Below are positions 24,642 through 35,650 of a stretch of DNA of 64,000 nucleotides, piece after piece. Source of the DNA: Pyrocephalus nanus (taxonomy: Eukaryota > Chordata > Aves > Passeriformes > Tyrannidae); the NCBI GenBank assembly GCA_038380795.1, contig CM076259.1:70461741-70525740 (forward strand), read 5' to 3'. The notes beneath the pieces were generated by a model that was not told where the DNA came from, made no database searches, and saw only the letters and a list, made by a program, of their open reading frames with translations. A program made the position numbers and the translations under genes. The first letter of the stretch is position 1; each line of letters starts with the position of its first letter.

Positions 24642-25496
24642 TAGAGACTGCATCATCATTTATACACATTAGCATCTTGTTTCCTGAATTACCTGAAAGA
24701 ACTCTGTCCATGAGCTCGAAGAAAGTCTTGCTTTGTCATTAGAAAATGGTTTCAGGAGGAGTGCTCTCAGTTATTGTGGCCTACAGCTTTTAGATAGCTG
24801 TCATCTTGTTTGCCTCAGCACCTGATCAACCATATAAAAACACTAAAATGAAAACACTGATAGGTTACTTGAGGTTTCCATTTCCGTTTTTCTGTTACAG
24901 TGAAGTGCTGTATTTTTTCCTTATTATGTTGTAAGCACTCTTTGTCAGAGATGACATTTTACTTTACCAAATGTTGATTCTAATCTAGCTTACAACCTTA
25001 TTTAGTAATACAACTACTGTTATAATAACTCTTATTCATGGGGTCTGGGATGCGTTTTTGCACTGGCAGATGCACTGTTTGCCATGGTAATCATATTCCC
25101 CATGTTTCTCATGTTTGCTAGACACATTAAAGATGATAGATTAGGAGATAATAGTTTAACTAAAGGATGAAGAAGCCATGCAGATGTCAGTGGAAACTGT
25201 AGCTACGTTCCAACAGGAACATAAGGAATGAATTCTTGGTAAATTTTCAAATTGGTAGAATTAATATCACTTATTCAATGTGCAAACGATCCATAATTTA
25301 AATCTTTTTTATTGATAGAGACTGATTATGTTTCTGAAGTACTTCTTCAGCTTCTCATAAATACTTAAGTATCATGTGAATTCAAGTGCTTTGGAAATTT
25401 AGCTCTGGCAACTCGGAACTGAATTAGTACACAGTACACGGAATTGTGTACTTTAAGTGGCACACATATATCCTAAAATTATGCATCTGAAAGAGA
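24642..25496. other. Unique non-coding sequence
   Basis: Nothing recognisable lies between the hairpin and the start of CR1 fragment B. Confidence 0.5.
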
Positions 25497-27104
25497 ACCA
25501 TAGAATCAAAGAATTTTTAAGATTGGAGAGACCTTTAAGATCACTGAGTTTGACCACTACCTAGCACCACCATGTCCATCACTATATCATGTCCCTAGGT
25601 GCCACATCTACACATCTTTTAGTTACCTCCAGGGATGGTGATTCGGCTATTTACCTGGGCACACTTTCACTGAAGAAACTTTTCTTAATATCCAACCTAA
25701 ATCTCCCCTGGGACAACTTGAGAACCTTTCTTCTTGCCATTTCAGTTGCTTCCTGAAAGAAGAGGTTGACCCCCACCTTACTACAACCTCCTTTTAAGTA
25801 GTTCCAGAGAGTGATAAGGTCTCCTTTTCAGCCTCCTCTTCTCCAAGCTAAACAACCTCAGTTCTCTCAGCCATTCCTCATAATGCTTGTGCTCCAGACC
25901 CTTCACTGGCTTCATTACCCTTCTCTGGACTTGCTCCAGAGCTTCAGTGTCTTTCCTGGAGCGAGAGGCCCAAAACTGAATGAAGAATTCAAAGTGTAAT
26001 CTCACTCATGCCAAGTACAGAGGGATGATCACTGCCCTGGTCCTGCTGGCCACAATATTTCTGATACAGGCTAGGATGCCACTGGCCTTATTCACCACCT
26101 GGGCACACTGTTTGCTTGTGCTCAGTGACTGTCAGTAAGCATCTCCATGTCCTTTTCTACCAGGCACTTTTCCAGCCACTCATCCGCAAGCCTGTAGTGC
26201 TGATGGGGTGGTTGCGACCTAAGTGAGGGACCTGGAATTCACCTGGTTGAACCTCATGCAATTGTCCTCAGCCTGTCTGTCAAGTCCATTGAGATCCCTC
26301 TGCAGAGCCTTCCCACTCAACAGCAAATTGACACTCCTACTCAACTTAGTGTCATCTGCAAACTGACTGAGGTTGCACTTGACTACCTCATCCAGGTAAT
26401 TGATAAAGACATTAAACATTAATGGCCCAAATACTGAGCCCTGAGGAACACCACTTGTGACTAGCCACGAGCTGCATGCAACTCCATTCATCATCACTTT
26501 CTGGGCCCCGCCATCCAGACATTTTTTACCCAAGGAAGAGTATACCTGTCCAAATCATTAACAGCCAACTTCTCCAGGAGACTGCTGTGGGAAACTGGAA
26601 TCAAAGGCTTTACTACATCCCAGGTAGACAACAACCTCATCCACTAAGCATGTCACCGTGTCATAGAAACAGATCAGGTTGATCAAGCAGGACTTACCTT
26701 TCATAAACCCATGCTGCCTGAGCCTGATCCCATGGCTGTCCTGAATGTTCTGTGTGACCTCACTCAAGAGTTACTTGGTGAGCTCTTCTTCAGCTCTCTC
26801 TGTACTCTTGGTTGGCTTCTGTCCATGTCCTCATAGACCTGTGCATGTCTAAGTGGGATAGCGGATCGCTAACCATTTCCTTCTGGATTATGAGCATTCC
26901 ATTCTTCCAGCTCAGGGGAGTGCATATCCCAAGAATAACTGTTCTTGTTATCAGAGGCTGAGGCAAAGAAGGCATTATGTACCTTTTTCATCATCTTTTA
27001 TCACTGTTTTCTCTGCATCCAATAAAGGATGGAGATTCTCCTTAGCCCTCCTTTTATTGCTGGTGTATTTGTAAAAACATGTTTTGTTGCCATTTATGGC
27101 AGAG
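25497..27104 (-). mobile_element. CR1 LINE fragment B, long ORF2 piece with internal deletion
   Basis: Minus-strand CR1, with its 3' end at about 25497 (plus-strand catagaatcaaagaat, a degenerate octamer tail). From the 5' side, 27100-26950 gives peptides resembling CR1 sequence ahead of the RT (KYTSNKRRAKENLHPLLDA). At 26860-26840 is LDMHRSM. At 26767-26558 is a finger/palm segment with RQHGFMKGKSCLINL. At 26533-26219 is the palm with SGVPQGSV and an intact FADD box (residues 58-61 of that frame, about 26362-26351). At 26005-25781 is the C-terminal segment ending in [10 protein letters not shown]. Several hundred bases of RT expected between LDMHRSM and RQHGF are missing. Stops and frameshifts make it non-functional. 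This is the most complete CR1 here; the 5' end at about 27104 is approximate. Confidence 0.93.
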
Positions 27105-27316
27105 CCAGAAAAAACATCCTATCTGATTTATACAACTATGATATGTCTAAATTGGTTAAATAAAAGAGAACAGAGAGAAAAATCAAGACCTAGATATATG
27201 ACTATTTCATCTGGTTTAATTTCTTCTGTACTTTCACTTTGGTTTTGAAAGCAGGGGTTTTTTTTTTAGTGTCTTATAAACTATCAGCCATCATTAGGTT
27301 TTAAAATGCCACTGTG

Positions 27317-27367
<51 letters not shown>

Positions 27368-28046
27368 TGCCCAGACAACACTTACACGAAACCCTAACTC
27401 CTGGCAGAGTACCCAAGTCAATACACTGCTATGTAGGTAGAAGTCCCTCTTCTGTGACTTACAGGAAGATATTTGTCTTCAAGAGAAATAAGCCTCTATG
27501 CTCTGGATCCCCCCCCAAAAAATGGATGCATGTTTATTCAAACATATGTATTGAATATTGAGACATCTTTTTGCTATCATTCTAGTAATGACATACCATT
27601 GCTCTGAACAGAAGTTACCAGGAGGTATCTTACTCCTGCCTAAGGATTATGGATCTGGGATCCATATTTTCTGTAATGTGGCTGAAGCCAAGTACTGAAT
27701 GTTCAGCCAAATGCTTTGGATCTCATTCAGATTTTTGTTGTAATTAGTTATATTTGTTTCTTTTTTAGATGTCCACCTCACACACCTATATGATTCAGGG
27801 AATGTTTATGTCACTTATTGGATCAAAGTCTTCATAAAATCTTATATTTTTTATATTTCTTATATTTTACATAAAATTCTATTGTATGGAGGAGATAAAT
27901 TTTGCCAATGAAACTGGCAGCTTGATGCATACTTCAGAATATAAAAATATAACAGATCACCTATAAACTTTAATTTCCATGAAATGAAAAGGAATTTATA
28001 AAATGGGAGACATTAAAAAAAAAAATTTTTATCACAAAGAAATTAG
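27105..28046. other. Spacer between CR1 fragments, with a 44-nt T run
   Basis: The notable content is an uninterrupted T44 at 27319-27362. The sequence to its right (27363 onward, acccaagtcaatacactgc) is richer in G/C than the AT background, includes C8 at about 27511-27518, and is not recognised. Confidence 0.6.
27319..27362. repeat. Homopolymer T44
   Basis: Forty-four consecutive T on the plus strand. It could be a simple homopolymer expansion or the complement of a poly(A) tail of a minus-strand retrocopy extending to the right. No parent gene is recognised in the adjacent sequence. The length is subject to assembly and polymerase-slippage error. Confidence 0.9.
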
Positions 28047-29033
28047 TGGGGTTCTTCAGAAGCTCCATCTTAGGCCCAGTGCTCTTGAACATTTTCATAA
28101 ATGACTTAGATGCGACAGAACTGGAAGAGTTACTAAGCAAGTTTGCAAACGACACAAAACTGGGATGAGCTGTTGACTCTCAAAGGCAGAGAGGCCATGC
28201 AGACAGACCTTCAAAAATTAGAGCACAGAGCAAACATTAACCATATGAAGTTCACCAAGGGAAAGTACCAGATTCTGCAGCTAGGATGGGGCAAACCGGG
28301 ATATACATATGGACAGGGAATGAGGTGCTGGCAAGTGGTGCCATGGAAAGGAACCTGGGGGTCCTGGCCAGTGGTAAGTTGAATATGAGTCAGCAGAGCC
28401 CTGGCAGCCAGGAGGGCCAACCATGTCCTGGGGGGCATCAGACAAAGCATCACCAGCTGGCTGAGGAAAGGGATTGCCTCACTCTGCTCTGCACTGGTGT
28501 GACCTCACCTTGAATATTGTGTACAGTTTTGGTTACTGCAATATAGGAAAGATATTAAGCTCTTAGGGACCATCCAAAGGAGGCCACTGAAGATAGTGAA
28601 GGGCCTTGAGGGGAAGCATATGAGGAGCAGCTGAGGTCACTTGGTATGTTCAGCCTGGACGAGACTGAGGGGAGATCTCATTGGAGTCTACAGCTTGCTT
28701 GTGACAGGAAGCTGAGGGGCAGGCACTGATCTCTTCTCTGTGCTGACTAGTGACAGGACCTGAGGTAATGGCCCGAAGTTGTGTCAGGGATTTAAGTTAC
28801 ATATTAGAAAGTAGTTCTTCACCCAGAAGGTGTTTGGGCACTGGAATAGGCTCCTCAAGGAAGCAGTTACAACACCAAGCCTGATAGAGTTCAAGAAAAG
28901 TTTGGACAATACTCTCAGGCACATGGTGTGACTCTTAGGGATGGTCCTGTGCAGGGCTAAGACTAAGATTCGATGATTCTTGTGTGTCCCTTCCAATTTG
29001 GCATAATCTATGATTTGTTGATTTTCTATGAAT
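28047..29033 (+). mobile_element. CR1 LINE fragment C, RT palm to 3' end
   Basis: Plus-strand CR1. It starts inside the RT palm with gtggggttcttcagaagc, a damaged SGVPQGS motif. The palm catalytic segment follows at about 28134-28166 and translates LLSKFANDTKLG, so the FADD box reads FAND, and a stop comes right after. Next are KGKYQILQLGWGKPG (about 28258-28302) and, in another frame, the conserved CR1 3' region with ttggcataatctatgatttg and a degenerate octamer end at about 29033. Its peptides resemble fragment A most closely, so the two probably belong to one subfamily, in opposite orientations about 22 kb apart. It is dead. Confidence 0.92.
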
Positions 29034-30029
29034 TGTAAAAATGTTTGCACTGTATCATACATATTCTGAAAAATCTATCATTCATTTTCCTGTACATTTT
29101 AAGAATTTAAAGTGTCACTGGATTAAATTTTATTAGGTTTAAAAGTATGGAAAATGTAAATGGAATTCTTTTATTTCCATACAAAAAAAATATAAGGATA
29201 AAGTTTCAAAATTAATTAAGAAGAATTTGTAATAGAAATGATAATGATTTTACAACATGTAGTGTCTGATGCTTTGGAAGCTACAAAGTATTCTGCACTT
29301 CAAATAACTTCCAACTTAAATCCCTATAGAGAAACTATGAGAACCATGCATTAGAACAGGACTGAAGTCTCTTTTCTAATTGAAATCAAATGGAAATTTT
29401 GATACTGATTTTACTGGGTACAGCACTTCATGCATCATAGGTGAAACCTTCAGAGATCCAAGCAAATATTGACAGACAGACCGTGACTTTGCTCATTGAT
29501 GATAAACTCTGTAGGCCAGAAGTTCACATGGACTGCGTTTTCTGCCTCCTAATGGGAGACAATTAATCAACTGAAGTTCACAGTTCAATAAAAGACTTAC
29601 TGACTGTGTCTTGCAGTTGAAGGCTTACATGGGAAAAACTGGGTAATTTTGCAGTATTTGCAACAAAGTTGTGCAAAGAGGTTTTTCTTGTGGGTCATTC
29701 CTCTTATATTCCTCTGTAAAATCAGCATAAGGCTAGAAAGAATAACAGAAACTGAAATAATGCTACTTTTATTCTATTGTTGAAAAGCATTCAGAAAACT
29801 TACATACACACATTATTCTACTGGTACTTCTGCCCTACTTGCAAATTACCTCCTATCTGCAAGGTTTGAAAAGACTTGTATTGCCTCTCAAAATATAATT
29901 TACTCCTGTGTCAGTGGATGCAGAGGTATGTAGAGCTTGAGAATTTCAGAAAAGGTCACAGCTGTGCCTCTTGGAGTTAGGATGCTTTGAATAACAATTG
30001 CTAGAATAATTAATTTCCTCCTGCCAAGA
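29034..30029. other. Unique non-coding spacer
   Basis: No repeat or exon is recognised between CR1 fragments C and D. Confidence 0.5.
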
Positions 30030-30692
30030 ATGACTTTAGGGTGCTGGTGAATGAGAGGCTGGACATGAGCTGGCAATGTGAGCCTGCAGCCCAGAAAATG
30101 AACCACTTTCTGGGCTGCACCAAAAGAAATATGGCCAGTAGGGAAGGGATTCTGCCCCTCTGTTCTGGTGAGAAACCACCTGGGGTATTGTGTCCAGTTC
30201 TGGGATCCTCAACACAGGAAAAACATAGACCTGTTGGAGCAAGTCCAGAGGAGGGCCACTAAATTGATCAGAGGGATAAAGCACCCCTCCTATGAGTAAA
30301 GGTTAAGATAGTTGGAGTTTTTCAGCCAGAGGAAGAGAAGGCTCTGCGGTGACTTTTTACAGTCTTTCAGTACCTGAAAGAAGACCAGAGAGGCAGGTTT
30401 ACAAGGGCATGTAGTGACAGGACAAGAGGGAAAGGCTTTAAACGGAAAGAGAGTAAGTTTAGATTAGGTATTAGGAATAAATTCTTTACTGTGAGGGGAA
30501 TATGCACTGGAAGAGGTTGCCCAGAGAAGTTGTGGATGCCCCATTCGTGGAAGTGTTCAAGGTCAGATTGGATGGGGGCCTAAGCAATCTGCTCCAGTGG
30601 AAGATGTCCCTGCCTATGATGAAGGGGTTTGGAACTAGATGGTCCTTAAGATCCCTTCCAACCCAAACCACTGTTTGATTCTAAGATTCTAT
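30030..30692 (+). mobile_element. CR1 LINE fragment D, 3' part
   Basis: Plus-strand, strongly 5'-truncated CR1. It begins at about 30030 in the ORF2 C-terminal third: the plus strand encodes [20 protein letters not shown] (30041 onward), equivalent to the VDDKFNMTQQCVFSAQKSN segment of fragment E. It continues through the conserved 3' region (ttggatgggggcctaagcaa at about 30567) to a decayed octamer tail (ttgattctaagattctatct, ending about 30692). The 3' region resembles fragment E, suggesting the same or a sister subfamily. Stops and frameshifts are present. Confidence 0.92.
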
Positions 30693-32525
30693 CTGCTGAA
30701 GTTCTTCATCAAAAGGTTACAATTCTTTTGAAAAATAAGTCCTAGCAGTATACAATTAATGCCTTGCTCTCCTACATCTCAGTGAGTATTTTATGCCCTT
30801 TCAGCAAGACACGGGCACTTTTTTTTTTTTTTTTTTTAACACCAGTGATAAGCAGACATTTGAGGAACAGATGTAACTTGGAGATGAAACTTTCTTTTTT
30901 TTTCTCTATCTATTAATTCTATAACCTTTAGTGTGTGATCATTATCCAGGCACCCTGGGCAGAATAGAACTGCTTCATTTTACTTGGAGTACAGATAACT
31001 GTCTAATTCAGCATTGCGTAGGTAAGAGCAGGCTATACCCAGCATTAAAATTGCCAGTCTGCTTCTCTGTTGCTTTCTTTTTAAAGCCACAGATATAAAT
31101 TATAAATAAGATATGGAGAAAAGTAAGCTGTCTTCATGAAAATTTGTGTAAGTTTCATGTTTCAGATATGTATTTCAGTAATGCTGGATTGTAGTTTCTT
31201 GGGGACAGTGACTTTGCTTTACAGCACTTTGCTGTAATTCATCATTATTTGAGTTGTTAATTGCTGAAAAGGAAGTTGAACTGACACGTTTCTAAGAGCT
31301 AGCTCTGGAGCAAAATATTATCGCGTTTGGAGGAAAAAGCAGAGTTTTCCCCCCTGATTCATTTGTCACTAAATATCAAAGCAATTAATTCACATTGGTA
31401 GCAACTGGCATTGGTTTTGGTTGCATTTAGTAGTTTACTGGAAAATGCTCTAACAAGGTTCTGTTATTGCAGGCATTTATTGTGCCTCTTTTACCATTTC
31501 TTTATGATTGATCCATATTTATATTGATCCAGTTTAGGGCCCCGTGGGGTAGATTAGAGCCCTGAAGAGGTAAGGTAAAATTAGATTGTCAGTACATTAA
31601 CAAAGGGAGCTCTATAAATTATCTTGTAGGAAAGGGTGGGAAAGGGTATTGTCTCCTACTGAACTTATGTCACTTGGTATAAGTTATTAAATACTAATTG
31701 GGATGAGGACATTAAAAGCGATACACTTTGACTGTTGTAATTCAGAGGGCCAGATACTTCTTACTTTAAGTTAATAAACCCAGAGCAAATTCCAGTTCTC
31801 CCTTGTAGCAGTATATTCCAGTTGGTGGCAAGTCTAATTTTTTTGATAATTGGATCTCAACAGAAAGTTCTGCAGTAGACCTTTATGTGTGCATTAACAC
31901 AATGTTTTAAGACAACAATACTGTATAAAGCAAGAACAGTACAGGGTATTCATATGGAGTTTATGCTAGAAAAGACAGGAGTATTTATTTTGATACACTA
32001 GAACACAGAAAAAGAAGGTCACATATTTAAATAGCTAATTATTACCTAATTTATAAAAATAGATTCATTTTTAAAGGTAAATTTTTCTCACCAGTATCCA
32101 ACAGCATTCTGCAAAATAAGAGGTGCCCATCTGTTCTTCAACTTTGCAAGAAGCACAGAAACTTCGTGCTGAAGTCTGGGGTAGATCTCAGTAGTTCATT
32201 CTCTACTAATGGTCCTGATGAAGAACTGAGTATTTCTGTACCTATCGTGTTACTGGAATACAGTTCCACACTTTGCAGTGTAGAAAATAGGATTTCTTAT
32301 ACTGATATTGTTTTGGAATTTCAGGTAGTTTTGTCATTTAACTGAAAATTTTCATTAATTTATTTTGCCTGAAAGAAAGCAGCTGTGATGCAGTAGAATT
32401 TAAATTACTTGAAATCTTAATGTCTTTTAAAAATACTTACATGTCTTTGATTTCTTTTTTTCCTAAAATCAGATAAAATTTGATGAAGTATTTAGTTCAT
32501 CCAGGAAAATAGTACACAAATTCTG
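30693..32525. other. Unique non-coding sequence
   Basis: No element is recognised. A T19 run lies at 30819-30837. This is the longest repeat-free interval inside the CR1-rich zone. Confidence 0.5.
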
Positions 32526-34062
32526 CACTAGAAGGTGCACAAATCTGTGGGACCTCATAAGATACATCCAAAGGTCCTGAAGGAACTGCTCAAGGAAGTG
32601 ACTAAGCCACTATCCATCATATTTGAAAAGTCATGGCAGTCTGGTGAAGTTCCCACTGGGTGGAAAAGGGGACATGTAGTCCCTGTTTTTAAAAAGGGAA
32701 ATTAGGGAATGCTGGGGAGCTATAGACTGGTCAGTCTCAACTCTGTGCCAGGAAAGCTCATAGAAGAAATCCTCCTGGAAAATATGCTAATAAACATGGA
32801 AAATAAGGAGGTGATTGGTGACAGCCAACATGGTTTTGCTAAGGGCAAATCAGGCCTGACACATTTGGTGGTCTTCTACAATGGGTTACACTGTTGATGA
32901 ATAAGAAAAGAACAACCAATGCCATCTACCTGACTTGTGCAAAGCATTTGATGCTGTTCAACATGACATTCTTTTCTTTAAACTGGATTTGATAGACGGG
33001 TCACTGGGTTGATAAAGAATTGGCTGGATGGTCTCAATCAAAGGGTTATGGTCCCTTGCTCGATGTCCAAGCAGAGACCAGTGACGAGTGGTTTTTCTGA
33101 TGGGTTGCTATTGGGATCAGTGTTAACATCTTTGTCAGTGACATGGACAGTGGGATTGAAAGCCCTCTCAGCGAGTTTACTGATGACCCAAAACTAAGTG
33201 GTGCACTTGACACACTGGAGGGAAGGGATGTCAACCAGAGAGACCTTGAGAGGTTTGAGAGGTGGGCCTGTGCAAAACTCATGAAGTTCAACAAGGCCAA
33301 GTGTAAGGTCCTGCCCATGGATTGGAGCAATCCCAAGCACAAATACAGGCTGGGCAGAGAACAGATTGAAAGCAGGCATGAGGAGAAGGACTTGGAGGTG
33401 TTGGTGGATGACAAGTTCAACATGACCCAGCAATGCGTGTTTTCAGCCCAGAAATCCAATTGTGTCCTGGGCTGCATCAAAAGAAGTGTGGCCAGCAGGT
33501 CATGATGAGGGAGATGATTCTGCCCTGCTATGCCATTTCCATGACACCCTACCTGGAGTACTACATCTAGCTCTGGGACCCTCAACATAACAAGAATGTG
33601 GACATGTTGGAGTGAGTCCAGAGGAGGTCCCTGAAGATCATCAGAGGGACAGAGTACCTCTCCTATGAAGACAGTCAGAGAGAGTTGGGGTTGTTCAGTC
33701 TGAAGAAGAGAAGGCCCTGGGGAGCCCTTATAGCAACATTTCAGTACATACAGGCAGGCTACAAGTAAGATGGAGAGGGATTCATTGTTAGGGCATACAG
33801 TGACAGGACAGGACCAGGGAGAATAGCTTTAAATAAAAAGAGGGTAGTTTTAGATTAAATGGGAGGAAAAAATTCTTTACTGTGAGGTTGCCCAGGGAAG
33901 ATGTGGATGCTCCACCCTTGGAAGTGTTCAAGGCCAGTTTGGATGGGATCCTGAGTAACTTGGTCCAGTGGAAGGTGTCCCTGTTCTTGACAAGGACTTT
34001 GGAACTAGATTGTCTTTGAGGTGCCTTCCAACCCAAACAATTCTATGATTCTATGAAACCAA
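32526..34062 (+). mobile_element. CR1 LINE fragment E, RT fingers to 3' end
   Basis: Plus-strand CR1 of about 1.5 kb. RT motifs appear in order. At 32709-32897 a frame contains [20 protein letters not shown] and then [17 protein letters not shown]. At about 32935-32960 is the motif-A region CKAFDAV. At 33143-33505 the palm continues with SEFTDDPKLSG (the FADD box reads FTDD, about 33176-33187), then KFNKAKCKVLPMDWSNPK and EKDLEVLVDDKFNMTQQ. Each piece is in a different frame or interrupted by stops. The 3' end has cattctatgattctatg-type octamers at about 34041-34058. It is non-functional. Long minus-strand frames overlapping it (180 and 79 codons) are antisense artefacts. Confidence 0.94.
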
Positions 34063-35384
34063 GAAATGTCTTCCCATTGATAGTCTTTATTCAGGCCATT
34101 GAATAATGCTTTAACTACAGTAAAATATAAGCAAGGAGCAAGGGTCTTGCTTCTTTTTCCAATGCTTGCAATGTGCAGCAGTAAGAAAGACAAAAAAAAA
34201 AAAAAAAAGACAATTAACAGTGTTTTGCTTTGAAACTATTATAATTTCATCCTCTATTTCCTGTCTTGTTTGGCAATTGGTGAGCTTAGTAGTGGGTGTT
34301 GGGGTGAGTAATTCACAAATTACATTTTCTTAGGAGTACTTGGGAGAAAATGGGGAGGCAATCTGCTGCTCAAGTGACTGAACTGTTGGGTTATTTTTTG
34401 AAATTTTTATTATGTATGTTAAACTCTGAAAGATTTGGAAGGCACACAGGAAGGCAGCTGAGCACCTCATTATGCAGATGTACCAATTCATATCCCATAA
34501 TACAAATAATAGATGCCTCTCAAGCATGAAGAAAAACAGCAAAATGGGACAATGACCAAAATACTTAAACAAGCTAAAAACTACATATCACATTGTGTAA
34601 ACATTCATAATTAAGATTATGGCTGGTATGCCAACAAAGTGGGAGAAGAAAATGAAGATGAAATGTAAGTATATTTCTCTGTTCAGTATGTTAGACTTGT
34701 AGAAGTATAGCTTAAATCCTAAGAGGTGCTGAAATGGATAAGTAGCTACATGTTAGCTGAAAAAGTAATTAGTTTTTTTTATTTTCTTTTATTTTGCTCA
34801 GCAGAAATATATATCACCTTTATTCATGTCTCTTTAAGTATTTCCAACAATAGCACATATGAAGTCACTGGAGCTTTTGTAAAAATATTTTACCTATAAA
34901 CTCAAGAAAACAGAAGTGAAAAAGCCCATAAGGTATCTGCAAAAGTCAGAACAGGCCAGCAGTAGTATTAATATAAAATGATATATATATTACTGGCTTT
35001 CCATTCCAAGTGTACTTTCAAAATTCACAGAGATTCCATCTCAGAATATAATTCTTGCAGACTGTTTTCCTAACAAGGATATGGAAAGGAAGCATTCATA
35101 TTTAAACTGATTAATGTCAATTAAAAAGACAATAATTTGGTGAAAAACAAACCCAAAACCTAAAACACCTTCTCTCCCCAACACCTTTTCTCCTAGGCTC
35201 AACATTACTCCTTGATTCTGAATTCCTCTACCTTCTTTTCCCCTCTCTGAGCAGTGAAGGGGGATGAAGCAAGAGAGATTGTGGTCATTCTGTAGCAGTT
35301 CCTTGCAGCCACACCTTCCTCCTCACACTTTTTTCCTGCTCCAGCATGGTTCCTCTCCACTGGTACTGAATAGGTTCATCTTCC
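34063..35384. other. Mostly unique sequence; right part may be an old dispersed repeat
   Basis: 34063-35140 shows nothing recognisable apart from A18 near 34191-34208. From about 35140 to 35384 the sequence becomes C/T- and G/C-richer (ccttcctcctcacactttt, cctgctccagcatggttcc). It resembles, from memory, a dispersed avian repeat that I cannot name. It directly abuts CR1 fragment H. Confidence 0.4.
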
Positions 35385-35650
35385 TTGACTTGCTGGCAAT
35401 GCTTTATCTAACATAGCACACTGTTAGCCTTCTTTGCCACAATGTCACATTGCTGGCTCTCGTTCAGCTTGTTGTCCACCAGGAGTCCAGGTTGTTTTCT
35501 GCAAGGCTGCTTTCCAGCAGGACATCCCCTAATTAGTACTGGGAGTACAGGACTTTACATTTCCCTTTTTCAAACTGCATTTAAAAAGTCAGCTTATTTC
35601 TCCAGCCTGATGTCCATCCTGGTGGCAGCAAAACCCCTAGTGTATCTGAG
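35385..35650 (-). mobile_element. CR1 LINE fragment H, internal, lacks the 3' tail
   Basis: The plus strand reads gacttgctggcaatgcttta, then ccttctttgccacaatgtca, then gttgtccaccaggagtccag. These complement the CR1 ORF2 region after the RT palm (the VDxKLN segment). No octamer tail is present on the left side, so this copy is truncated at both ends or joined to another repeat at about 35384. It is older or more eroded than the other fragments, and its limits are approximate. Confidence 0.7.

Noticed and set aside
33046..33588. 180-codon minus-strand frame, the longest in the window
   Set aside because: Antisense to CR1 fragment E, whose real coding sense is the plus strand (RT motifs).
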